Program-made: the position numbers and the translations under genes
DNA from: Candidatus Bathyarchaeota archaeon
GTDB lineage: Archaea > Thermoproteota > Bathyarchaeia > Bathyarchaeales > Bathycorpusculaceae
Reading direction: 5' to 3'
Length of the DNA stretch: 59,650 bases
NCBI GenBank assembly: GCA_003141855.1
Contig: PLNS01000027.1
Location: 160,473 to 220,122 of the forward strand
Shown here: piece by piece, positions 35,422 to 44,090 of the stretch
Layout: every line of letters starts with the position of its first letter
Position numbering within the stretch: the first letter of the stretch is position 1
Notes under the pieces: generated by a model
Seen by the model: only the letters and a program-made list of their open reading frames with translations
What the model was told of the DNA's origin: nothing
Database searches by the model: none

Positions 35422-36609
35422 CGCTTCACGATAAACCTTGAGCATCTTTTGAGCGCAAATGTCCCACGTGAAGTTTTCAGTAACAAACCCGCGACCATTG
35501 GCACCCATTTTTTCTCTCAAAGGCTTGTCAGAAAGAAGCCGGAGCAACGCATCCGCCAACTCATCGCTGCTTCCCCGCTCAACCAGCAAGCCCGTTTCTC
35601 CGTTGCGGACGGCTTCGTTGACTCCGCCCACGTCAAAAGCAACAACCGGCTTACCTGACGCTTGAGCTTCGAGCAGCACGATTCCTTGTCCTTCTTGGAG
35701 GGATGGCAAAACAAACACGTCAGCGCAATTGTATACGGCTGAAAGAGCGTCCTCTTTGAGGTTGCCAAGAAACTTGAAGTTGCCTGAAAGGTTAGCGGTC
35801 TCAAGGGAATCGTCTAACTGTTTTCTAAGCGGTCCATCACCGACAATCAAAAACTTGGTGCCCGCTTGTTCTTTGACTATTTTTTTTGCTGCTTCCACCA
35901 GAAAAGGCAACCCCTTCCGAGGTATCAAACTGCCTACAAAAAGCACGCAAGGCTCATTGCCCAACCCAAACTGCTGCTTTAAGGCTTCAGCGTTCTCTAT
36001 TGGCTTGAATTTTTCGACATCAACGCCGTTTGGAACAATCCGAACCTTACTCTCGTCAACGCCATAAAACTTTTGGATTTTTTCAAGGGAATAATTGCTT
36101 ATAGTAACAATTAATGTTGCCTTCTGTGCAGTTTCCTCTTCCAATCTGGCAAGCTGACGCATGAACTGGTTTGCAATCCTGCTTCTAAACGATTGATACC
36201 CGTTTTTCTTTGCTTGCTCGTACTCGTCTGCAAGGACGCCGTGAATGGTTTGTATGAAGGGCTTGTTGATGCCCAGTTTCTTAAGCGTTTTAGGGAATCC
36301 ATAGCCGCTTACCGCATGGGCTTCGTAAACGTCAGCGTTGAGGTCGCTGGCTTTTTTGGATAAGCTTCTGTTGAAAAACCAGTTGTCTAAGGGAAAGATT
36401 TTGTCTGTTGAATAACACGGAACAAAACTTACGCCATTGATGGCAGCGGGTTCTTTGAAGCCTGCTTTGGTACCGCTGTAGACGATAATGTCCGCTTGGT
36501 TTTGCAGCCGCTTGGTCGTTTCGATTATGCGCCGCTCTACGCCCCCAAAGTACAAGTGGGGCGGCTGGGTGTTGAAGACGGCTAACCGAAACCTATCCAT
36601 ACCAGTCAC
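35410..36609 (-). CDS. Glycosyltransferase family 4
   Basis: This 399-residue enzyme has the GT-B fold of GT4 retaining glycosyltransferases. The acceptor-side loop is FGGVERRIIETT (about 21-32), and the donor domain has LFVGSLIPRKGLPFLVEAAK and the E-x7-E motif in SLQEGQGIVLLEAQASGKP. It transfers a sugar from a nucleotide-sugar donor in glycan assembly, probably on the cytoplasmic face. No membrane segment. It stands alone on the minus strand and could serve surface glycosylation together with the cis-prenyltransferase elsewhere in the window. Sugar specificity cannot be told. Confidence 0.9.
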   Translation of the reverse strand: MTGMDRFRLAVFNTQPPHLYFGGVERRIIETTKRLQNQADIIVYSGTKAGFKEPAAINGVSFVPCYSTDKIFPLDNWFFNRSLSKKASDLNADVYEAHAVSGYGFPKTLKKLGINKPFIQTIHGVLADEYEQAKKNGYQSFRSRIANQFMRQLARLEEETAQKATLIVTISNYSLEKIQKFYGVDESKVRIVPNGVDVEKFKPIENAEALKQQFGLGNEPCVLFVGSLIPRKGLPFLVEAAKKIVKEQAGTKFLIVGDGPLRKQLDDSLETANLSGNFKFLGNLKEDALSAVYNCADVFVLPSLQEGQGIVLLEAQASGKPVVAFDVGGVNEAVRNGETGLLVERGSSDELADALLRLLSDKPLREKMGANGRGFVTENFTWDICAQKMLKVYREALAD

Positions 36610-36743
36610 TTCTGGCTTATTGTTAGCTTGGTTTTAGATATAAGTTGCACCTTTGCAAATAGCCTAAAAAGCTAGCATGATAAATTTTTGATAATATTCT
36701 TAGTCAAATATCCTTAAATTAATGATACTTTCATACCTTTAAA

Positions 36744-37304
36744 ATGATTAGCATGGGAATCGATTACTCCTTTATCCACAAAATCCTTAAAGACTCGACT
36801 AGAAGAGACATCCTGCGATATCTCAACGATGAACCATTAACTTACGTGGAACTGATGAAGCTATCGAAAGTTACCAACACGGGTAGATTCAACTATCACC
36901 TGAAAGTGCTTGGCGGCTTAATAGAGAAAATGGCAGATGGAAGATACAGGTTAACTGAACGGGGTCAGCTTGCTGTTCAGTTGCTTGAAAAGTTCCCTGA
37001 AAAAAATATGAAAATAGACGGCCAACCTGCAGTTGGAGTTAGCGATATTCCTACTTTAGCGAGGTCAAGAAAAAGGGAATTCATTTTAATGACTGTAGCA
37101 ATTATTCTCGCAAATGGAGCAATTTGGCTTTTATTTTTTGGTGTAATTTTCTTGAGAAGCCCTTGGCCATACGGACCGTTTTCCTTAAAAAGTTTAATAG
37201 GAATAATTCTCGGTTTAAGCTTTGTTTTTCTAACTGTTATAGTTCGCAGAAAATACTTAAGGGAAAGAAACAAAAATAAAAACCTGTCGAATACAAAGAT
37301 TTAG
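36744..37304 (+). CDS. Membrane-anchored winged-helix transcriptional regulator
   Basis: This 186-residue protein has an N-terminal winged-helix domain of the ArsR-like archaeal type (residues about 5-75): KDSTRRDILRYLNDEPLTYV, SKVTNTGRFNYHLKVLGGLI and GRYRLTERGQLA. A linker leads to two C-terminal transmembrane segments (LMTVAIILANGAIWLLFFGVIF; SLIGIILGLSFVFLTVIV, each about 20 residues) and a basic tail. Such proteins tether a DNA-binding domain to the membrane. An ATG at codon 4 is an alternative start. Archaeal TATA-like sequence lies upstream in 36700-36735. The signal sensed is unknown. Confidence 0.82.
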   Translation: MISMGIDYSFIHKILKDSTRRDILRYLNDEPLTYVELMKLSKVTNTGRFNYHLKVLGGLIEKMADGRYRLTERGQLAVQLLEKFPEKNMKIDGQPAVGVSDIPTLARSRKREFILMTVAIILANGAIWLLFFGVIFLRSPWPYGPFSLKSLIGIILGLSFVFLTVIVRRKYLRERNKNKNLSNTKI

Positions 37305-37406
37305 TCATAATATCATCATTTTTTTTTGGTTTGAGGTTTAAATTATATACCGGGCGTTTTAAGTGTTTTTGGTTATTTATTACCTGTATAAGTTGGACAT
37401 GGATAC

Positions 37407-37535
37407 GAACATATTTGGATCCTAATAGTGGTTCGTTGCAGAAACCTATAGGGGGTAGGTCACCAGTGCCGATTCCCTAAGAGGGGTAGGTCCGTAATGG
37501 CGATTTTTTAAGCCATTAGCATGTAGAAAATAAGG
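37407..37535 (+). repeat. Long copy 2 of the AGGGGGTAGGTC intergenic repeat
   Basis: It starts GAACATATTTGGATCCTAAT, has GAAACCTATAGGGGGTAGG (37441-37459) and, after only 14 bases, CCCTAAGAGGGGTAGGTCC (37475-37493). So the first subunit's hairpin is deleted relative to the 54.7-kb copy. The second subunit has the perfect inverted repeat TAATGGC (37495-37501) and GCCATTA (37512-37518). It abuts the stop codon of the zinc-finger gene on the other strand. The sequence from 37305 to 37406 is AT-rich and featureless apart from a T-run at 37319-37328. Confidence 0.8.
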
Positions 37536-37537
37536 GC

Positions 37538-37714
37538 CTATTCTTCGCCGTATCCGTGTTCTAGTCTGCCATGCGTTTTTTTGTATGTGTATTCGTGTTG
37601 TTCTTTGGTTTCGCCGAAAACGCTTGTGTGTTTTTGCAGGTCAGCTTGGGTTAAAAATATGCAGGCGCAGTGTGGGCATTTGTAGTGTCGGTTGTTGTTT
37701 GTTTCTTGCGTCAT
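37538..37714 (-). CDS. Small C2H2-like zinc-finger protein, 58 residues
   Basis: A 58-codon gene sits ten bases downstream of ileS on the same strand. The protein reads MTQETNNNRHYKCPHCACIF, then LTQADLQKHTSVFGETKEQH and further His residues. The C-x2-C and the following L-x2-H pattern match a classical C2H2-type zinc finger (YKCPHC...ADLQKH...H), with the fourth ligand His a little further than usual. Archaeal genomes carry many such mini zinc-finger proteins; several bind nucleic acid. ATG start, TAG stop. Cotranscription with ileS is likely from the gap. Function unknown. Confidence 0.72.
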   Translation of the reverse strand: MTQETNNNRHYKCPHCACIFLTQADLQKHTSVFGETKEQHEYTYKKTHGRLEHGYGEE

Positions 37715-37723
37715 GTTTTTCGC

Positions 37724-40700
37724 CTAGTGGATGTTTATGTGTATTTTTTTGCCGTCCAGTTCTGACTCGTGCCATTCTGCTTCAATTTCACTGCAGTTGA
37801 GGTGCAAGTAGACTTTTCGCGCCCTTACTAACCCAGCCATCTCCGCTAAATACGGCTCCAAAAGCCCCATGCTTTCCGCGTCCAACTCGGCAATGTGAAC
37901 AGACTCCAACGTTTCTGTCGGCACAAACCCCATCTCTTTGCGCAACGCTTGCACACGACGAGCCAAATCGCGCATTATGCCTTCGCCCAGCAATTTATCG
38001 TCGCGTTGCCCGCTCAGGAACACGGTTATGTCGTCTTCTTGGCTGGAAACCCAGTTTTCGCCCCCAACGTACTCAGGAACCGACGCTGCGTACTCAGCAG
38101 CTTTAACGTTCGTTAATTCCAAAAACAATGCCTGAAGACTCTTTAGGGCTTGCAGGGTTTTTTCTGGCGCCACTACGATTGTTTTGCTCAAGGGCCAGCG
38201 GCGCTTTAGTTTTCCCTGTTGGCGAGCCGCATGCGATATTGAAACAACTTTCAGCAGAATATCAAATTCTTCTTCCAATGCTTGGTTGCGGATTTTCTCG
38301 TTTGGAACAGGCCACGATGCAAAATTGACCGATTCAGGCAGGTCCGATTCTAGTTGCCTGTAGACCTTCTGGTAGAGCGCTTCGCTTAGGTATGGCGTGA
38401 TTGGATTGAAGAGCAACGTCACCGTCTTTAAAGTGTGATGCAGCAGGGCGTAGATGGTTTGGCGACGCTCAAAGGATTCAGGCTCATCCGTCCAAAGCTC
38501 CTTGCGAATCATGGGCACATAAAGCCTGCTAAGCGTTTCAATAACGAAATCATCCAAAACCGCAACTGCAGTGTTGAATTCGCACCCTTCAAGTTTCTTT
38601 GTGTATTCCTCAATTTTCTCCTGCAACTTTGATAAAAGCCACAGGTCAGCCGCCTGAAGCTTACCTGCCTTAAACGCCCATTCTAAAGTGTACTTTTGAG
38701 GGTTAAACTCGTCAAACGTGGCGTTTTGCAAGAAGAATCTGCTCAGGTGGTAGAGTGTTGAGAGGACTTGGTAGGGTCTGCGGGTTAGTTCCTGCAAGTC
38801 GAAACTCATGAAGTCGACGGGTGAGCATTTGCGCATCATGTAGAAGCGGCACAAGTCCGCGCTGTTCTTTTCGAGGAGCTTGTTGGTTTCGACGACGTTT
38901 CCGAGGCTTTTACTCATTTTTCTGCCTTTTGAATCCTGCGTTAACCCTTGAAAAAGAAATGCCTTGTAGGGAGCAACGGATTTTCCAGTTAAGATAACGT
39001 ACTCTAAGAGAAGCGAGTTTGCCCAACCCCGCGTTTGGTCGATTCCTTCCGTCAAGAACGCAGTGGGAACAAACTTCTCGAACTCTTCATCAGTGAAGCG
39101 TGCGTAGGGTGAAGCGCCGCTGTTGTGCCATGTGTCTAAAACGAAGTCTTCTCGCCGCATGGTTCCGCTGCATTTTTCGCATTTCAATGTGATTCGGTCA
39201 ACCCATGGCTTGTGCAGCTCAAAGTTTTCCGGGATAGGTTCTTGAGCGTTTTCGACTAGTTCTTTTTTGCTTACGATTAAGCGTTTGTTGCCGCATTTTT
39301 CGCATTTCCATATTGGCAGGGGTGTGCCCCAGATGCGTTCGCGACTGATGCACCATGGCTTGCCCTCTTTTAGGAAACCGAGAAAGCGGTTTTTGGGTTC
39401 TTCAAAGAAATACTCGATTTTTTCTGCTGCTTCGAGCACTTTGCTGTTTATCTTGTCGGTTCGCAAAAAGTACTCTTTTCTTGCAAGCCAAACCAGTTTG
39501 TGGTGTGAGCGCCAGCAGGTTGGGTACTCGTGTCTGATTTTTTTAACTTTCACGAAGGCGTTGCGGTTGCGTAGTTCCTCAACCACCAACATGTCTGCGT
39601 CACGAGCAAACACGCCCGTGAAAAGGCCAGCGTCGTTTGTGAATTTGACTTCGTCATCGTATGGAACGAAAATGGGAACTCCTCTGCGTTGTGCAGCCCA
39701 AAAATCGTCTTCGCCGTTGCCAGGCGAAAGATGCACCACACCAGTGGCGGTGTTGACGTCGACGAAGTCTTCGCCGATGACCTTGTGCACAAGCGGATGT
39801 TTAGTTTCAAGTTCCGCCTGTTTGGGAATTATGTCTTTGAGCGGGTATTCGTAGCCTGTTCCTTCCAAACTTTTACCCGTCATGGACTCGGTAATTTGGT
39901 AATTGGTGATTTCAAGTTCCGCCATAACTGGTTCAACGCGTTGCCGGACCATTATCCAGGTTTCTTCGCCGAATTTTACTTTGACGTATTCGGCTTTTGG
40001 CTGAACCGCAAGCATAGTGTCAGTTATGATGGTGAAGGGCATGGTGGTCCAAACCAAAAAGAACTCGTTTTCTTTGCCTGCCACCTTGAATTTGAAGTAT
40101 AAGGATGGGTCTTCGACTTCTTTGTAGCTGCCTTCGTAGCCGACTTCGGCGCTGCTAAGGCTGGTTTGGCATCCTGGGCAGTAAGCGACAACGTAGTGTC
40201 CTTCTTCTAGGAGGTTTTGTTCCCATGCGCGTTTAAGGTAGAACCATTCCCGTTCGATGTAGCTGTCTTTGTAAGTCCAATAAGCTTTATCTTGGTTAAT
40301 AAAAATGCCCAGTCGACCGTCGGCTTCAAGCCACATTTGGTGGTAGCGCATGATGGCTTTTTTGCATTCTTCAATGAAGCGTTCCATGCCGAATTTTTCT
40401 ATGGATTCCCGCTTGTTCCTCACGCCCAGGAGCTTTTCAACTTCCAACTCCACGGGCAAACCTTGGCAGTCCCATCCAGCCCAAAACGGCATGTAGTAGC
40501 CTTCCATGGTTTTCCATCGGTAACGAATGTCCTTCATGATGCGTCCGCGTGCGTGGCCGATGTGCGGGATGCCGTTTAGCGTCGGCGGACCTTCCACGTA
40601 ACCTAAAAAGCCTTTAGCGTTCTTTTCCACGAGCTCCAGCTTGTTGCGGATATCGTTTTTTGTCCAGAATTCGCGCATTTCCCTTTCGAGTTCAAGCGGC

Positions 40701-40759
40701 GAATAATTTGTCGGTAAGCTTAGGTTTTGGTCGGCTTCGGTTTGGGCAGTCAAATTCAT
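37724..40759 (-). CDS. ileS: Isoleucyl-tRNA synthetase
   Basis: This 1011-residue class Ia synthetase charges tRNA-Ile. The HIGH signature appears in LNGIPHIGHARGR (about 65-77) and KMSKS in GRKMSKSLGNVVE. The editing (CP1) domain is present with the GTGVVHLSPGNGEDDF-type TATGVVHLSPGNGEDDFW motif. Zinc-binding pairs CEKCGNKR and CEKCSGTM are seen. The C-terminal anticodon-binding domain runs through RLYVPMIRKELWTDE to the end. Length fits archaeal/eukaryotic IleRS. The AAATAAGGGGG block lies about 90-130 bases upstream. A small zinc-finger gene follows. Confidence 0.97.
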   Translation of the reverse strand: MNLTAQTEADQNLSLPTNYSPLELEREMREFWTKNDIRNKLELVEKNAKGFLGYVEGPPTLNGIPHIGHARGRIMKDIRYRWKTMEGYYMPFWAGWDCQGLPVELEVEKLLGVRNKRESIEKFGMERFIEECKKAIMRYHQMWLEADGRLGIFINQDKAYWTYKDSYIEREWFYLKRAWEQNLLEEGHYVVAYCPGCQTSLSSAEVGYEGSYKEVEDPSLYFKFKVAGKENEFFLVWTTMPFTIITDTMLAVQPKAEYVKVKFGEETWIMVRQRVEPVMAELEITNYQITESMTGKSLEGTGYEYPLKDIIPKQAELETKHPLVHKVIGEDFVDVNTATGVVHLSPGNGEDDFWAAQRRGVPIFVPYDDEVKFTNDAGLFTGVFARDADMLVVEELRNRNAFVKVKKIRHEYPTCWRSHHKLVWLARKEYFLRTDKINSKVLEAAEKIEYFFEEPKNRFLGFLKEGKPWCISRERIWGTPLPIWKCEKCGNKRLIVSKKELVENAQEPIPENFELHKPWVDRITLKCEKCSGTMRREDFVLDTWHNSGASPYARFTDEEFEKFVPTAFLTEGIDQTRGWANSLLLEYVILTGKSVAPYKAFLFQGLTQDSKGRKMSKSLGNVVETNKLLEKNSADLCRFYMMRKCSPVDFMSFDLQELTRRPYQVLSTLYHLSRFFLQNATFDEFNPQKYTLEWAFKAGKLQAADLWLLSKLQEKIEEYTKKLEGCEFNTAVAVLDDFVIETLSRLYVPMIRKELWTDEPESFERRQTIYALLHHTLKTVTLLFNPITPYLSEALYQKVYRQLESDLPESVNFASWPVPNEKIRNQALEEEFDILLKVVSISHAARQQGKLKRRWPLSKTIVVAPEKTLQALKSLQALFLELTNVKAAEYAASVPEYVGGENWVSSQEDDITVFLSGQRDDKLLGEGIMRDLARRVQALRKEMGFVPTETLESVHIAELDAESMGLLEPYLAEMAGLVRARKVYLHLNCSEIEAEWHESELDGKKIHINIH

Positions 40760-40851
40760 TACCGTAACGCAAAATACGCATAAAGACTATATAAAAGTAT
40801 AAACCTGGACATTAGCGCTAGAACGCATGGGACTCTGGTGCTCTTTTTTTT

Positions 40852-40890
40852 CTATAGCCCCCTTATTTAAAGGCTCAACGTTTGAATAGG
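40852..40890 (-). repeat. Conserved block TTCAAACGTTGAG / AAATAAGGGGG upstream of ileS
   Basis: On the minus strand this reads TTCAAACGTTGAG, then CCTTTAAATAAGGGGG and CTATAG. The first 13 bases are identical to 2350-2362, and the second block recurs at 2366-2384 and 52446-52466. It is about 93 bases before the ileS ATG, with TTTAAATA as a possible TATA box. A second TATA-like element (AGTCTTTATGCG complement near 40780-40790) is nearer the start, so promoter assignment is uncertain. Confidence 0.5.
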
Positions 40891-41004
40891 CTAAAATTTT
40901 GGAGCTTTGCGCGTTTGTTTTAGGGGAAAAGCAAGTTATCTGCGCTTGTTTGGGATAACTTGTGTTCTCTTAACATTTGCAGTTTAACCTTTGCCTGAAA
41001 TAGC

Positions 41005-41044
41005 GTAGTAATTTTTATAAGTACTACCTACATGATAATACTAC
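41005..41044 (+). promoter_or_regulatory. VapBC promoter with three evenly spaced GTAGTA/TACTAC boxes
   Basis: GTAGTA at 41005-41010, TACTAC at 41022-41027 and TACTAC at 41039-41044 begin exactly 17 bases apart. The first two form an inverted repeat around the TATA-like TTTTTATAA (41012-41020). The third lies just before the TTG start of the antitoxin (41055). This is a plausible autoregulatory operator for an AbrB-type antitoxin. Confidence 0.6.
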
Positions 41045-41054
41045 GGGGTTAAAG

Positions 41055-41285
41055 TTGGAAAATCAAGTAGTAGTTACGAGAAAAGGGCAAACAACAATTC
41101 CAGCCAAGCTTCGCCGCAAATACAAAATTGAAGAAGGAACAAAGCTTCAAGTTATAGATACAAATGACGGGATACTCCTCAAGCCCAAGTTAACAACAAT
41201 GGATTTGTTTGGCTCAGGCGCTAAATATGCAACTGTAGAAGAAATGAAAAAGCTACTTGATGAACTCAGGGCTGAAGATGAGTAA
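41055..41285 (+). CDS. vapB: AbrB/SpoVT-type antitoxin (VapB)
   Basis: This 76-residue protein carries the swapped-hairpin AbrB domain: VVVTRKGQTTIPAKLRRKY, KIEEGTKLQVID and GILLKPK. The C-terminal helix (MKKLLDELRAEDE) would block the toxin active site. TTG start at 41055, supported by the domain's normal beginning. It overlaps the toxin gene by eight bases (ATGAGTAA), a usual toxin-antitoxin coupling. It likely binds the three-box operator upstream and represses its own operon. Confidence 0.9.
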   Translation: MENQVVVTRKGQTTIPAKLRRKYKIEEGTKLQVIDTNDGILLKPKLTTMDLFGSGAKYATVEEMKKLLDELRAEDE

Positions 41286-41664
41286 AGCTGTTTTTGACAC
41301 AAGGTTTTTCATGGCAGGCTACTATTCGCCCGACCCAAATGAGGTAAAAAAATTAAAGGAAAAGAATCGGGGAACAAAAGAACGATTCCTTTCCACAATT
41401 GTCCTACATGAAATATACCAACTGACGCTTAAAAAAGAAGGCCGAGAAACCGCAAAACTCAGAACTGCGATATTAGAGCAAGATTACAAAGTAGTGGATG
41501 TTGATGGTAACCTCGCAAAAACCTCCGCCGAATTAAGATTAAAATATGATATGTCGATGGCTGACAGCATAATAGCGGCAACAGCATTAGCTCTTAAAGC
41601 TACGTGCATTTCGGATGATCCACATTTTAAAGCTGTAAAAGAAATCAGAACCGAGTGGATTTAG
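41278..41664 (+). CDS. vapC: PIN-domain ribonuclease toxin (VapC)
   Basis: This 128-residue toxin starts at the ATG at 41278 inside the antitoxin stop. PIN active-site acids are visible: Asp in AVFDTRFFMAGYY, Glu in IVLHEIYQLTL, Asp in YDMSMADSIIAATAL and a final Asp in CISDDPHF. VapC proteins cleave RNAs, often tRNAs, when antitoxin is degraded. Complete and of normal size. It ends with TAG. A 110-base gap separates it from the convergent NTPase gene. Confidence 0.92.
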   Translation: MSKAVFDTRFFMAGYYSPDPNEVKKLKEKNRGTKERFLSTIVLHEIYQLTLKKEGRETAKLRTAILEQDYKVVDVDGNLAKTSAELRLKYDMSMADSIIAATALALKATCISDDPHFKAVKEIRTEWI

Positions 41665-41777
41665 CCAACTAAAAGGCATCTGCCTCTCTGAGCGACTTCT
41701 TCCCCATAGGTTTCTGAAACGCAACTCTATTGGCTCCAAATGTGTCGCGTAAAATTAGGGAAGAGAGGACGAGTAGG

Positions 41778-42317
41778 TTAAATCGTATCCAGAGCCTTTA
41801 TGGTTAATTGCTCAGGCAGGTTTTCTCTATTAGAAAAAGTCACATTAAAAATTTCCGCGTCAACTCTTCGCTTTACCTGAGTTACTAGCGGGTCTTTGGC
41901 TTTTCCATGCACAACCACCAACACCAACTTTTTGCTCTCCAACACTTGCCCTACGGCTTGCTTGAACTTCTGCGAAAACAGCTCCATGGGGCCAATCTCG
42001 TCGATGGCGATGGCGCTGCATTTTTCGAGGGCTTGCGTGATGGCTGCGGTGCCAATGTTGTCGAGGTCGTCAAGGTTGACATGGTACTTGCCCACCTGTG
42101 GACCCCCCTGCCCGTTTACGTGAGCCAACCACCCATGTTTGCCGCTGGTTAAGTCCAAGATTTCAAAGCCCACACGCACATTGCCTTCCCGCACTTCACG
42201 GCTAATCATGCCACCCACACTAACACCCTTCGCTTTTAGGGCGTCCACTGTCTTAGTAAGCACGGTGGTCTTTCCAACCCCCGGAGCACCAGTCAAAAGC
42301 AAAACCCTCGTCATCAA
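41778..42317 (-). CDS. THEP1-type nucleoside triphosphatase
   Basis: This 179-residue P-loop enzyme has Walker A LLTGAPGVGKTTVL (about 7-20), GGMISREVREG, GFEILDLTSG and Walker B SAIAIDEIGPMELFS. These are signatures of the THEP1 NTPase family (nucleoside-triphosphatase, COG1618), which hydrolyses ATP and GTP and may be related to nucleotide kinases. Full length. ATG start; an adjacent second ATG is equivalent. It is divergent from trm1. Biological role in archaea is not settled. Confidence 0.9.
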   Translation of the reverse strand: MMTRVLLLTGAPGVGKTTVLTKTVDALKAKGVSVGGMISREVREGNVRVGFEILDLTSGKHGWLAHVNGQGGPQVGKYHVNLDDLDNIGTAAITQALEKCSAIAIDEIGPMELFSQKFKQAVGQVLESKKLVLVVVHGKAKDPLVTQVKRRVDAEIFNVTFSNRENLPEQLTIKALDTI

Positions 42318-42397
42318 CGTCTTTTACACCAACTATACCATAAGTCTAATATGCAGATAAAATTCTTTTTGATACCAACACCTCTGGAGCAGACCGA

Positions 42398-43621
42398 ATG
42401 GCAGATAAAGAAGGTTACGTGGCAGGTTTTCCGAGCGAAATAATCAAGGAAGGCAAAGTCCAAGTCTTAGTGCCCAAGCTCGAAGCGTACGGTGTTGTGC
42501 CATCCGATTATGCCCCGTCTAAAGCTCCAGTCTTCTACAATCCCGTCATGGAATTCAACCGAGACTTAACGGTTTTAGCATTCAAAGCTTTCCAGCACAT
42601 GGTTAACCATGAAATCAGCATCTGCGAACCTTTTACCAGCCAAGGCATCAGGGGAATCCGTTTCGCAGTTGAAGTCGATGGCGTAACGAAGGTGCTGCTC
42701 AGCGACATCAACACCGCAGCTTACGAATTGGCAAAGCACAACGTTGAACTAAACAAGCTTGAAGATAAAATCACGCTTAAGCATAAGGACGCCAACTGCG
42801 TTCTAAGCAACAATGCCTCACCGAAAAAACGATTCGACATAATAGACATCGACCCATTCGGCACCCCCGTTCCCTATTTGGATTCAGCGTTTAGAGCACT
42901 AAGAAACAATGGGCTACTGGCTACTACTGCCACGGATTTGGCACCGTTGTGCGGGGTTCACGCGAAAGCTTGCGTGCGAAAATACGGCGGCAAACCTTTG
43001 CGGACGGAGTATTGTCACGAGTTGGCAGTGCGGCTTTTGGCAGGCTGCATGGCATCGTTAGCGGCAAAACACGACATCGGAATCCGAATCCTCTTCAGCC
43101 ACAGCAGCGACCACTACATCCGAGTCTACGCCCAAATCGAGTATGGCGCAAAAAAAGGCGATGAAAGCCTCAAAAACACAGGCTACATCCTGCACTGCTT
43201 CAACTGCCTGCACCGAGAAACCGCACACCAAATTTTTGGTAAAAGTGACCAGTGTCCCGAGTGCGACTCAAAAATGGAGCATGCAGGTCCCTTGTGGATA
43301 GGCGGTATCTCTGACCCATCCTTCATTGAACACGTCATGAAGGAAAACCAGAACACCGCCTTCAAAAACAGCGCCAAAATCACAAAACTCCTCACCCTAA
43401 CCAAAAACGAAGCCACAGCACCAGCCACATACTACGTGATTGATAAGTTAAGTGGAAAACTCAAGCTGCCCGCGCCCAGCGTCCAAGCATTCCTAACAGC
43501 ACTCCATAACAGCGGCTTCCAAGCGGTGCAAACACACTTTAACACGCGAGGCATAAAAACCGATGCACCTGCATTAATGATGCATAAACTTCTCAGGGAT
43601 ATAGTAGCACCACAGCATTAG
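42398..43621 (+). CDS. trm1: tRNA (guanine(26)-N2)-dimethyltransferase Trm1
   Basis: This 407-residue methyltransferase makes N2,N2-dimethylguanosine at position 26 of tRNAs using SAM. The N-terminal YNPVMEFNRDLTVLA and SQGIRGIRFA segments, the SAM site around LSDINTAAYELAKHN, and the catalytic DIDPFGTPVPYLDSA are characteristic. The C-terminal domain has a zinc site CFNCLHRE...CPECDSK. The final 28 residues (HFNTRGIKTDAPALMMHK and on) are duplicated in a decayed copy 330 bases downstream. ATG start. Confidence 0.96.
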   Translation: MADKEGYVAGFPSEIIKEGKVQVLVPKLEAYGVVPSDYAPSKAPVFYNPVMEFNRDLTVLAFKAFQHMVNHEISICEPFTSQGIRGIRFAVEVDGVTKVLLSDINTAAYELAKHNVELNKLEDKITLKHKDANCVLSNNASPKKRFDIIDIDPFGTPVPYLDSAFRALRNNGLLATTATDLAPLCGVHAKACVRKYGGKPLRTEYCHELAVRLLAGCMASLAAKHDIGIRILFSHSSDHYIRVYAQIEYGAKKGDESLKNTGYILHCFNCLHRETAHQIFGKSDQCPECDSKMEHAGPLWIGGISDPSFIEHVMKENQNTAFKNSAKITKLLTLTKNEATAPATYYVIDKLSGKLKLPAPSVQAFLTALHNSGFQAVQTHFNTRGIKTDAPALMMHKLLRDIVAPQH

Positions 43622-43682
43622 AAGAAAAAGGCTTGACAACTAATGGTAACAAATAACTGGATATTGCATCAAATATGTGCTT

Positions 43683-43874
43683 TCAATATCTTTTCCAAAT
43701 TAATATCGCGAGAGCAATTAAAATTACTCCGATAACCAAAGAAGACACATTATAAGCCAATGCCAAACGCCATGCAGAAGGGTCAACAAAATAAACATAA
43801 ATTGAAAATACTAATAGTATGATTCCAGTGACCCGAAGAATACTCACACTGATTCTTTTCGTTTCTTTATCCAT
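43683..43874 (-). CDS. Small two-helix membrane protein, 63 residues
   Basis: This small protein has two hydrophobic segments: ILRVTGIILLVFSIYVYFV and NVSSLVIGVILIALAILIW, joined by DPSAWRLALAY, with basic ends (KETKRIS, KRY). The hydrophobic pattern and the positive-inside distribution look real, and codon use is normal. No family recognised. It sits between trm1 and the decayed trm1 tail, so it may have arrived with the rearrangement that left the tail. ATG start at 43872-43874. Confidence 0.55.
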   Translation of the reverse strand: MDKETKRISVSILRVTGIILLVFSIYVYFVDPSAWRLALAYNVSSLVIGVILIALAILIWKRY

Positions 43875-43933
43875 GCGATTCCTTCTCAGCTAAGTATTAT
43901 TGAATCATTTATTTATCATTTTTTTTATTACCA

Positions 43934-44020
43934 ACCCACTTTAACACCAGAGGCATCAAAACAAACGCCCCAGCGCTAATTATGCATAAATTGCTCAGAG
44001 AAATTGTGGCAACAAAATAG
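43934..44020 (+). pseudogene. Decayed 3'-end fragment of a trm1 copy
   Basis: The frame encodes THFNTRGIKTNAPALIMHK then LLREIVATK and a TAG at 44018-44020. It matches the last 28 residues of the intact Trm1 just upstream (THFNTRGIKTDAPALMMHK, LLRDIVAPQH) with a few substitutions. Upstream of 43934 the similarity stops abruptly in an AT-rich stretch. It is the remnant of a second trm1 3' end, either from a tandem duplication or from replacement of the original end by recombination. Confidence 0.8.
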
Positions 44021-44090
44021 CAACGGCTTTTCGGCAACAAAAGTTTAAAGAGCAAAACCAATGTTCTTAACAGTAAAGTAGTGAAAAGTC

